Of a DNA stretch of 64,000 nucleotides, positions 41,788 to 48,790 are shown piece after piece (position 1 is the first letter of the stretch; every line of letters begins with the position of its first letter). Made by a program: the position numbers and the translations under genes. This stretch comes from NCEH01 sp043195125 (GTDB lineage: Bacteria; Pseudomonadota; Alphaproteobacteria; Rhizobiales; Xanthobacteraceae), in assembly GCF_043195125.1 (NCBI RefSeq), contig NZ_JBAFWR010000001.1; one strand, 5' to 3'. The notes beneath the pieces are model-generated. The model was not told where the DNA came from. It did no database searches and worked only from the letters and a program-made list of their open reading frames with translations.

Positions 41788-44088
41788 ATGACTGCCCTCA
41801 AGTTCGGCCACGGCCAGCCCTTCACCCGCCTGGAAGATCCCGCTTTGCTCACCGGCGCCGGACGCTATGTCGGCGATATCGCGGCGCGGGCCGAGGCATT
41901 GCAGGGCTTCGTGCTGCGCTCGCCCTATCCCCACGCGCGCTTCGCCTTCGGCAATCTGGAGGCGGTCAGCGCCATGCCGGGCGTTCACCTGGTGCTGACC
42001 GCCGCCGATTTCGAGGGCTGCGGCGGGCTGCCGGTGGCGGCGAGCGTGGCGGTGGTGGGCGAAGCCCATATGTGGAAGCCCCATCACCCGGTGCTGGCGG
42101 AGGGCGTGGTGCGCCATGTGGGCGAGCCGGTGGCCTTCATCGTCGCCGAGACCCTGGACGCGGCGCGCGATGCCGCCGAGGCGCTGGAGATCGACTGGGA
42201 GCCGCTCGACGCCGTCGCCGACATGGAGGCCGCCATCGCCGACGGCGCGCCGCGGGTGTTCGCGGAGCGCGCGCACAACATCGCCTTCACGAGCGAGCTG
42301 GGCGATGCGGCGGCGACGAACGCGGCCTTCGCCCAGGCGCATCGCGTGGTGAAGGTCCGGCTGGTGAACAACCGCCTCGTCACCAATTACATGGAGACGC
42401 GCGGCGTGCTGGCGGAGGTGGAGGACAACGGCCGCGTGCGCCTCACCCTCGGCAGCCAGGGCAGCCATCTGCTGCGCGACGCCATCGCCGACAAGATCCT
42501 GAACTGGCCGCGCGAGGACCTCCACGTGGTGACGCCGGACGTGGGCGGCGGCTTCGGCACCAAGATGTTCCCGTTCGGCGAATATCCCCTCGCCGCGCTG
42601 GCGGCCCGCCGGCTGAACCGGGCGGTGGCCTGGATCGGCGACCGCAGCGAGCATTTCCAGGGCGACAGCCACGGCCGCGACAACATCACCTATGCCGAGC
42701 TGGCCATGGACCGGGACGGGCGGTTCCTGGCGCTGCGCGTGGATACGCTGGCCAATCTCGGCGCCTATATCGCCTATTACGGCGCCTATATCCCGGTGGG
42801 CGGGGCGAGCATGCTGCCCGGCCTCTACACCATCCCTGTGTTTCACGCGCGGGTGCGCGCCATCTATACCCATACCGTCCCGGTGGACGCCTATCGCGGC
42901 GCCGGGCGGCCTGAGGCGGCCTATGTGATCGAGCGCCTGGTGGACGCGGCCGCGCGCGAAGCCGGCATCGCCCCGGACGAGCTGCGGCGGCTCAATTTCA
43001 TCCCGCCCTCCGCCATGCCGTACCAGACCTGCTCCGGGCGGCTGTATGACAGCGGCGAGTTCGACGGCCACATGACGCGGGCGCTGGAGGTGGCGGACAA
43101 GGCCGGCTTCGCCGTGCGCGAGCAGCAAGCGAAGGCGCGGGGCAAGCTGCGCGGCTTCGGCTTTGCCTCCTATATCGAGGCGTGCGGCGGCGGCTCGCCG
43201 GAGCCGGCCTATCTGCGCCTGGAGGGCGACGGCACCATTTCGCTGCGCATCGGCACGCAATCCACCGGGCAGGGCCACAAGACCGCCTATGCCCATCTCG
43301 CCGCCGCCCATCTGAAAGTGCCCATGGATCAGATCGTGGTGCACCAGGGCGATACGGACGCCACCAAGACCGGCGGCGGCACGGGCGGCTCGCGCTCCAT
43401 TCCCGTGGGCGGCGCGGCCGTGGCGGGGGCGGCGCGCCGACTCGCGCAGAACCTGCGGGAGCTGGGCGCCGAGGCGCTGGAGGCCGACGCGGCGGACATC
43501 GAACTGGAAGCGGGCGGCGTGGAAGTTGCCGGCACGGACCGACGCCTGTCGCTGGCCGAACTGGCGGTGCATCCGGCCGCCACGCCCGAACTGCTGAACG
43601 CCCAGGATGCCTTCGCGCCGCCGGAAGCCACCTATCCCAACGGCACCCACGCCTGCGAGGTGGAGATCGACCCCGACACCGGTGCGGTGGAGCTCGTCTC
43701 CTATGTGATCGTGGACGATTTCGGCGCGGTCATCACCCCGGCCCTGCTGGAAGGGCAGGTGCATGGCGGTGTGGCGCAAGGGGTGGGGCAGGCCCTGCTG
43801 GAACGCACGGTCTATGACGCCGAGGGCCAGCTTCTGACCGCGAGTTTCATGGACTATGCCCTGCCGCGCGCGGAAGACCTACCGCCGATCCATTTCGAAA
43901 CCCGCAACGTGCCCTGCGCCACCAATCCGCTGGGCGTGAAGGGCGCGGGCGAGGCGGGGGCCATCGGCTCCTGCCCGGCGGTGATGAATGCGGTGGTGGA
44001 TGCCCTGTGGCGTTCATACCGCATCGGCCAGATGGATATGCCCGCAACCCCGGCCGCCGTGTTCGCCGCCATCGCCGCCGCGCGCTGA
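41788..44088 (+). CDS. Xanthine dehydrogenase/CO-dehydrogenase family Mo-binding large subunit (form II)
   Basis: A 766-residue molybdenum hydroxylase large subunit. It starts with the substrate-channel region FTRLEDPALLTGAGRYVGDI, contains VGGGFGTKMFPFGEYPLAAL, and at residues 368-374 has AYRGAGR, the form II signature; true aerobic CO dehydrogenase (form I) has AYxCSFR. The catalytic Glu722 is in GVKGAGEAG. So it is probably an aldehyde or N-heterocycle hydroxylase rather than a CO dehydrogenase. No FAD (CoxM) or 2Fe-2S (CoxS) subunit gene is adjacent, which is unusual. Confidence 0.9.
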   Translation: MTALKFGHGQPFTRLEDPALLTGAGRYVGDIAARAEALQGFVLRSPYPHARFAFGNLEAVSAMPGVHLVLTAADFEGCGGLPVAASVAVVGEAHMWKPHHPVLAEGVVRHVGEPVAFIVAETLDAARDAAEALEIDWEPLDAVADMEAAIADGAPRVFAERAHNIAFTSELGDAAATNAAFAQAHRVVKVRLVNNRLVTNYMETRGVLAEVEDNGRVRLTLGSQGSHLLRDAIADKILNWPREDLHVVTPDVGGGFGTKMFPFGEYPLAALAARRLNRAVAWIGDRSEHFQGDSHGRDNITYAELAMDRDGRFLALRVDTLANLGAYIAYYGAYIPVGGASMLPGLYTIPVFHARVRAIYTHTVPVDAYRGAGRPEAAYVIERLVDAAAREAGIAPDELRRLNFIPPSAMPYQTCSGRLYDSGEFDGHMTRALEVADKAGFAVREQQAKARGKLRGFGFASYIEACGGGSPEPAYLRLEGDGTISLRIGTQSTGQGHKTAYAHLAAAHLKVPMDQIVVHQGDTDATKTGGGTGGSRSIPVGGAAVAGAARRLAQNLRELGAEALEADAADIELEAGGVEVAGTDRRLSLAELAVHPAATPELLNAQDAFAPPEATYPNGTHACEVEIDPDTGAVELVSYVIVDDFGAVITPALLEGQVHGGVAQGVGQALLERTVYDAEGQLLTASFMDYALPRAEDLPPIHFETRNVPCATNPLGVKGAGEAGAIGSCPAVMNAVVDALWRSYRIGQMDMPATPAAVFAAIAAAR

Positions 44089-44415
44089 GCGGCGCTGAAG
44101 TCCCCGCGCGGCGCGGCGAACCCGCGGCCGCGTCTTCCGCGCGTCATGGCCGGGCGTGTCCCGGCCATTCATGCGGCGCCGACGGCGCGATGCGGGCAAT
44201 CCGGCGCTGGCGGCTAGAGTGGATGCGCGGGAACGCGCCCGTGCGTGACTCAGCGTGACGCCCGGCTGTGGTTCCGCTTGCCCGGCGCTGGGCGAAATGC
44301 TCGGGCCGCTGGCATGTGGATCGGACATGACTCCTTTACCGGTCTCCGGGCTATATGGCGGTTCTCGCCATGGCGGTGCTCCCTGCGGGGGCAGCGTGCC
44401 AGACAAGAATCCATA
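44089..44415. other. Intergenic region before the DMT transporter
   Basis: About 330 bases with no supportable gene; frames open here are GC-bias shadows. It contains one dispersed-type palindrome (listed separately). The transporter promoter should lie near its right end, but I see no clear consensus. Confidence 0.4.
44146..44168. repeat. Palindromic intergenic repeat ATGGCCGGG-CGTGT-CCCGGCCAT
   Basis: A perfect 9-bp inverted repeat with a 5-base loop. The core GTCATGGCCGGGC...CCCGGCCAT is a very common intergenic palindrome of Bradyrhizobium- and Xanthobacter-like genomes. Confidence 0.75.
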
Positions 44416-45306
44416 ATGAACCCAATCGCCGGTATCCTCTTTCAGCTGGGCGCGACGCTCACCTTCGCGATCATGTCCGCCCTCGTGCGCGCCGTGGCCG
44501 ACGACGTGCCGAGCGGTGAGATCGTGTTTGCCCGCAGCTTCCTGGGCCTGCTGCCCGTGGTGGTGTGGCTGGCCTGGCGCGGGGAGTTGCGTTCGGCGCT
44601 GGTGACCCGATCGCCGTTCGGCCATGTGGTGCGCGGCACGGTCGGCGTTGGGGCCATGTGGGCCGGGTTCGCCGCGCTGGCCTTCATCCCGCTCGCCGAG
44701 GCCGTGGCGATCACCTATGTGACCCCGCTGGTGGCTGTGGTGCTGGCGGCGCTGCTGCTGCGCGAGCGCGTGCCGAACTATCGCTGGTGCGCGGTGGCGG
44801 TGGGATTCCTCGGCATTCTTGTCATGCTCTGGCCCGCGTTTTCGCCCAGCGACCTGCGCACTGAGGGCGTGCTGATCGGCGTCGGCTTCGCGCTCGCGGG
44901 CGCGGTGGGGGCGGGTTTCGCGGTGACGCAGGTGCGCCGGCTGACCCAGACCGAGACCACCGGCGCCATCGTGTTCTATTTTTCGTCCGTGGCGAGCGTC
45001 GCCGGCCTCGCGACGGCGCCCTTCGGCTGGACCCTGCCGAGCTGGCGGGAAGGGCTGGCGCTGGCCGGCATCGGCATTGCCGGCGGCCTCGGGCAGATTT
45101 TCCTGACCGCCGCGAATCGCCATGCGCCGGCCTCCGTGGTGGCGCCCTTCAATTACGCGACCCTGCTGTGGGCGGTCATGTTCGGCGCCATTTTCTTCCA
45201 TGAATGGCCGCATCCGCTCATGTTCTGCGGCGCGGCGCTGGTGGTGGCGGCGGGCGCGGGCCTGGCCTGGCGGGAGCACCGCCGCGCGCCGCGCACCGTG
45301 CCGTAA
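44416..45306 (+). CDS. DMT superfamily (EamA) transporter
   Basis: A 296-residue membrane protein with ten predicted helices in two EamA halves (MNPIAGILFQLGATLTFAIM at the start; NYATLLWAVMFGAIFFHEWP near the end). These are metabolite exporters or permeases; substrate not predictable. ATG 44416 matches family N-termini; the ribosome site is weak. The frame upstream is open but unrelated. Confidence 0.9.
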   Translation: MNPIAGILFQLGATLTFAIMSALVRAVADDVPSGEIVFARSFLGLLPVVVWLAWRGELRSALVTRSPFGHVVRGTVGVGAMWAGFAALAFIPLAEAVAITYVTPLVAVVLAALLLRERVPNYRWCAVAVGFLGILVMLWPAFSPSDLRTEGVLIGVGFALAGAVGAGFAVTQVRRLTQTETTGAIVFYFSSVASVAGLATAPFGWTLPSWREGLALAGIGIAGGLGQIFLTAANRHAPASVVAPFNYATLLWAVMFGAIFFHEWPHPLMFCGAALVVAAGAGLAWREHRRAPRTVP

Positions 45307-45382
45307 GCATTGAGAGTGAAGCCCGGCGCCGAAAGATGCGCGGCATCGAGGCAGGAGACGACTGGCCCATGAAGGCAAGACC

Positions 45383-45973
45383 ATGAGCCCCACGCCCCGC
45401 AAGTCCGGCCCCGAGGACCTTCTCTCGGATACGGGCGATGTCGCGCCGCCGCGCGTGCCGGATCTGTTCTTCGGTTTCCTGCGCATCGCCCTTTCGGGAT
45501 TCGGCGGCGCGCTGCCGTTCGCGCGGCGCGAACTGGTGGAGCAGCGCCGCTGGCTCGGCCCGCGCGAGTTCAACGAACTGCTCTCCATCTGCCAGCTCAT
45601 GCCGGGCCCGAACATCGTGAACATGTCGTTCTGCGTGGGCGCGCGATTCGGCGGCGTCCTGGGCGCGGCGGCGGCTTTCGGCGGCCTCATCATCGCGCCT
45701 TGCATCATCGGCCTGACGCTCGCGACGCTGTATGTGCATTACGGCCAATTGCCCGCCGTCTCGGGCATGCTGCGGGGCATCTCGGCGGCGGCGGTCGGGC
45801 TGTTCGTGGCGCTGGGGCTGAAGATGGGCTTCGTCGAGCGGCGCAACCCCATCGCCTTGGTGTTCGCCGCGCTCGCCTTCACCGGCGCCGGGCTGATGGG
45901 CTTTCCCCTGCTGCTGGTGATCCTGGTGTTGGCGCCGTTTTCCATCATCGCCGCATGGCGGTGGTCGCGATGA
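45383..45973 (+). CDS. chrA: Chromate transporter, N-terminal half protein
   Basis: A 196-residue CHR-domain protein: LFFGFLRIALSGFGGALPFA, then the conserved LLSICQLMPGPNIVN. This is one half of a two-gene (short-chain) ChrA pair; together they would export chromate or sulfate-like anions. Its stop overlaps the second half as ATGA. Confidence 0.92.
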   Translation: MSPTPRKSGPEDLLSDTGDVAPPRVPDLFFGFLRIALSGFGGALPFARRELVEQRRWLGPREFNELLSICQLMPGPNIVNMSFCVGARFGGVLGAAAAFGGLIIAPCIIGLTLATLYVHYGQLPAVSGMLRGISAAAVGLFVALGLKMGFVERRNPIALVFAALAFTGAGLMGFPLLLVILVLAPFSIIAAWRWSR

Positions 45974-46500
45974 GCGGGCGCGATCCCCTGGGCGATCTCG
46001 TCGCCCATATGTTCGTCATCTCGTTCCTCGCCATCGGCGGGGCAAACGCGGTGATCCCCGAGCTGCACCGCATGGCGGTGGAGGCCAATGGCTGGATGAG
46101 CGGGGATACGTTCGCGGATCTGTTCGCCATCGCCCAGGTCACGCCCGGGCCGAACGTGCTGCTGGTGACGCTGATCGGCTGGTATGTGGCGGGCATTCCC
46201 GGCGCCATCGCCTGCACCTTCGTCATGTGCGTGCCGGCGGGGGCGGCGGCCTATGGCATGTCGCGCCTGTCCCACCGCTTCCGCGACGCGCCCCTGCGCA
46301 TCGCCATCCAGCGCGGCCTGGCGGCGCTCACCATCGGCATCGTGCTGGCGAGCGCGTACATCCTCATGCGCCTGGCCGATACCCATTGGCTCGCCTATGG
46401 GCTCACCGCTTTCGCCGCCATCGGCGCGCTGACGACGCGGCTCAATCCGATCTGGCTGATCGCCGTGGGCGGCGCGCTGGGCCTGGCCGGGCTGGTCTAG
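45970..46500 (+). CDS. chrA: Chromate transporter, C-terminal half protein
   Basis: A 176-residue CHR-domain partner: HMFVISFLAIGGANAVIPEL and FAIAQVTPGPNVLLVTLIGW. ATG 45970 overlaps the previous gene by 4 bases, so the two halves are made in step. About five membrane helices. Split ChrA pairs are common in alphaproteobacteria. Confidence 0.92.
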   Translation: MSGRDPLGDLVAHMFVISFLAIGGANAVIPELHRMAVEANGWMSGDTFADLFAIAQVTPGPNVLLVTLIGWYVAGIPGAIACTFVMCVPAGAAAYGMSRLSHRFRDAPLRIAIQRGLAALTIGIVLASAYILMRLADTHWLAYGLTAFAAIGALTTRLNPIWLIAVGGALGLAGLV

Positions 46501-46653
46501 AAGTCGCGCGACATGCGGCGGCCGGCAGGCTTCGCCGGCCGATGGGCGCGTCGCCGAAATTCATCTGCGGAATTTCGCCCGAAATCGCGGTTTCGTCCGC
46601 GGTGGAGCCGCGGAGAAGCGCCAGTAAACCGCTGTTCGTCCGCGCTAAGCCAT

Positions 46654-46669
46654 TGTTTCACGTGAAACA
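46654..46669. promoter_or_regulatory. parS centromere site
   Basis: TGTTTCACGTGAAACA, a perfect 16-base palindrome identical to the chromosomal parS consensus bound by ParB. It lies in the 198-base gap between the chromate transporter and the Lrp-type gene, outside any coding region. parS sites cluster near the replication origin, so this window may be origin-proximal. Confidence 0.85.
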
Positions 46670-46698
46670 TTTTCCGGCCAGACGCCGGCGGGCGGGCG

Positions 46699-46935
46699 TC
46701 AGAAGGCCTTGAACGTGATGATGGTGCGCGTGTCCTGGATGCCCTCCAGCTTCTGCACCTTCTCGTTCACGAAATGGCCGATGTCGGTGTCCGTGGGCAC
46801 ATAGAATTTCACCAGCAGGTCGAAATCCCCGGCGGTGGAATAGATTTCCGAGGCGATCTCCGCATCCGCCAAAGCGTTGGCCACCTCATAGGATTTCCCA
46901 AGCTGGCATTTGATCTGGACGAAGAAGGCGATCAC
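46699..46935 (-). CDS. Stand-alone Lrp/AsnC ligand-binding (RAM) domain protein
   Basis: A 78-residue protein consisting only of the effector-binding domain of Lrp/AsnC regulators: FFVQIKCQLGKSYEVANALA, EIYSTAGDFDLLVKFYV and a C-terminal DTRTIITFKAF. No DNA-binding helix is present. GTG 46935 follows AGGAGA; the upstream ATG frame has no coding character. Such proteins oligomerise and bind amino acids; the target is unknown. Confidence 0.88.
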   Translation of the reverse strand: MIAFFVQIKCQLGKSYEVANALADAEIASEIYSTAGDFDLLVKFYVPTDTDIGHFVNEKVQKLEGIQDTRTIITFKAF

Positions 46936-47071
46936 GGAAACTCTCCTTGGCGCGGCCCGTCGGGGCGGCGCCAAGGTGGCGAAAAGGGCGCGCCCTTGCA
47001 AGGGCGCAGGCCGCATAGGCTGACCCGCCGGGCTTGATGGGCGGGCAGGGGTTCTCTACATCTAAGCCATC

Positions 47072-47157
47072 TCGTCGGGGTGTCCCGCATCATGCGGGGC
47101 TGAGAGGCTTGTCCAACCCGCGAACCTGATCCGGATCATGCCGGCGAAGGAAACCGA
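47072..47157 (+). promoter_or_regulatory. TPP riboswitch
   Basis: The THI-box elements are in order: CGGGGTGTC at 47075, GGGGCTGAGAGGCTTG at 47096, then ACCCGCGAACCTGATCCGGA from 47116 with TCATGCCGGCGAAGGAAACC. It lies about 90 bases upstream of thiD and should repress it when thiamine pyrophosphate is plentiful. Confidence 0.95.
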
Positions 47158-47244
47158 GATTGCGCAGGGCGGCCGTTCGGGCCGCCTGTCCCGCCGCATC
47201 TTCCGGCTTCCCGCGCCATCCTCGATGCCCGTCGGAGCTGCCGC

Positions 47245-48060
47245 GTGTCACAGAGCCTCATCCCCATCGCCGTAACCATTGCCGGCTCGGATTCCAGCGG
47301 CGGCGCCGGCATCCAGGCGGACCTGAAGACCTTCTCCGCCCTCGGCGTGTATGGCGCCAGCGTCCTCACGGCTTTGACCGCGCAGAACACCACGGGCGTC
47401 AGCGCCATCCACGACGTGCCGCCCGCTTTCATCGGCGCGCAGATCGACGCCGTGTTCAGCGACCTGAAGGTCGCGGCGGTGAAGATCGGCATGCTTTCGC
47501 GCCCGGCGGCGATCCAGGCGGTGGCGGAGGGGCTGGCGCGGCACCAGGCCCGCGCCATCGTGCTGGATCCGGTGATGGTCGCCGCCTCCGGCGCTCGTCT
47601 GCTGGAGGATGCCGCAATCGCCACCCTCAAGGAGGTGTTGCTGCCGCGCGCCATGCTCATCACGCCCAACCTGCCCGAGGCCGGCGCCCTGCTAGACCAG
47701 CCGGTGGCGCAGGACGAGGCGCAGATGCTCGCCCAGGGCCAAGCCTTGCTAGCGCTCGGCTGCGGCGCGGTGCTCATGAAGGGCGGCCATGGCTCGGGGC
47801 CGGAGAGCATCGACCTTTTGGTGAGCGCCGACGGGGTGCTGCGCCTGTCCGCCCCGCGCCATGCCACGCGCAACACCCACGGCACGGGGTGCACGCTCTC
47901 CTCCGCCATCGCCGCCGGCCTTGCCAAGGGCGCGGATCTGGAAGGCGCGGTGCGGGCCGCAAAGGCTTATATCACCGGGGCCATCGCCGCCGCCGATGCG
48001 CTGGATGTGGGCCATGGCCATGGCCCCGTGCACCACTTCCATGCCCTCTGGGCCAATTGA
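47245..48060 (+). CDS. thiD: Hydroxymethylpyrimidine/phosphomethylpyrimidine kinase
   Basis: Phosphorylates HMP and HMP-phosphate in thiamine synthesis; 271 residues, ribokinase fold. Motifs: TIAGSDSSGGAGIQADLKTF, VLDPVMVAASGARLL, ITPNLPEAGALL, and the catalytic THGTGCTLSSAIAA. GTG start at 47245 after GGAGCTG. It follows a TPP riboswitch, confirming thiamine regulation. Confidence 0.96.
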   Translation: MSQSLIPIAVTIAGSDSSGGAGIQADLKTFSALGVYGASVLTALTAQNTTGVSAIHDVPPAFIGAQIDAVFSDLKVAAVKIGMLSRPAAIQAVAEGLARHQARAIVLDPVMVAASGARLLEDAAIATLKEVLLPRAMLITPNLPEAGALLDQPVAQDEAQMLAQGQALLALGCGAVLMKGGHGSGPESIDLLVSADGVLRLSAPRHATRNTHGTGCTLSSAIAAGLAKGADLEGAVRAAKAYITGAIAAADALDVGHGHGPVHHFHALWAN

Positions 48061-48117
48061 GCAAATTGCGCTGAACCCGCTTGCATGAACGGCTTTTCGC
48101 AGTATCGTCCGGTGCGG

Positions 48118-48131
48118 CGAACGATCGTTCG
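48118..48131. promoter_or_regulatory. Palindrome CGAACGATCGTTCG upstream of the XRE-cupin regulator
   Basis: A perfect 14-base palindrome whose right end is 16 bases before the regulator's start codon. Position and symmetry suggest an operator for autoregulation by the adjacent HTH protein. Confidence 0.55.
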
Positions 48132-48147
48132 GCAAAAGGGATAGGGC

Positions 48148-48768
48148 ATGGCGCAACAGCGGGAGAAGGGCAGCGAGCGGGGGCCGGAGGATGGCGCCCA
48201 GGCGATGACCGGGCAGCTCGGCAAGACCATTCAGCGGCTGCGCAAGGCCTATAATCTCTCGCTGTCCGAACTCTCCGAGCAGTCCGGCGTGGCGAAGTCC
48301 ATCATCAGCCAGATCGAGCGCAACGAGACAAATCCCACCCTCGCCACCGTCTGGCGCCTGTCTCACGCGCTGGACATGACGGTGGAGCGCGTCCTCGCCT
48401 CTTCGGACGAAGCGCCCTTCATCGAGAAGATGACCCGCGCCGAGACGCCGATCCTGGTTTCGCAGGACGGGCGGTGCCGGCTTTCCATCATCGGCTGGAT
48501 CAAGACGGTGGAGTGGCTGCAATATTACGAATTCCTCGCCGAGCCGGGCGGCGAGCTGGACTCCGACGGCCACCAGATCGGCTCCATCGAATGCCTGACG
48601 GTGACCGCGGGCACCCTCACGGTCGAGGTGGGCGGCGTGACAGAGACCGCGAAGGCGGGCGAAACGCTGCGCTATCGCTGCGACCGCCGCCACGTCATCC
48701 GCAACCTCGGCACCGAGCCGGCCGCCGCCTTCATGGTCTGCCTGCTGAAGGCGGCCGTGCTCGACTGA
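48148..48768 (+). CDS. XRE-family regulator with C-terminal cupin
   Basis: A 206-residue transcription factor. HTH at about residues 25-80 (IQRLRKAYNLSLSELSEQSG, VAKSIISQIERNETNPTLAT), then a double-stranded beta-helix cupin (about 110-200; TVEVGGVTETAKAGETLRYR) that should bind a small ligand. Related proteins (PuuR, SutR types) control polyamine or sulfur genes. Targets are unknown here; the neighbouring reductase and the palindrome upstream are candidates. Confidence 0.9.
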   Translation: MAQQREKGSERGPEDGAQAMTGQLGKTIQRLRKAYNLSLSELSEQSGVAKSIISQIERNETNPTLATVWRLSHALDMTVERVLASSDEAPFIEKMTRAETPILVSQDGRCRLSIIGWIKTVEWLQYYEFLAEPGGELDSDGHQIGSIECLTVTAGTLTVEVGGVTETAKAGETLRYRCDRRHVIRNLGTEPAAAFMVCLLKAAVLD

Positions 48769-48790
48769 GGGTCGGGCGCTACCCGCCCCG

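Noticed and set aside
41788..44088. Aerobic CO dehydrogenase large subunit (coxL)
   Set aside because: The active-site motif is AYRGAGR (form II), not AYxCSFR, and coxM/coxS are missing.
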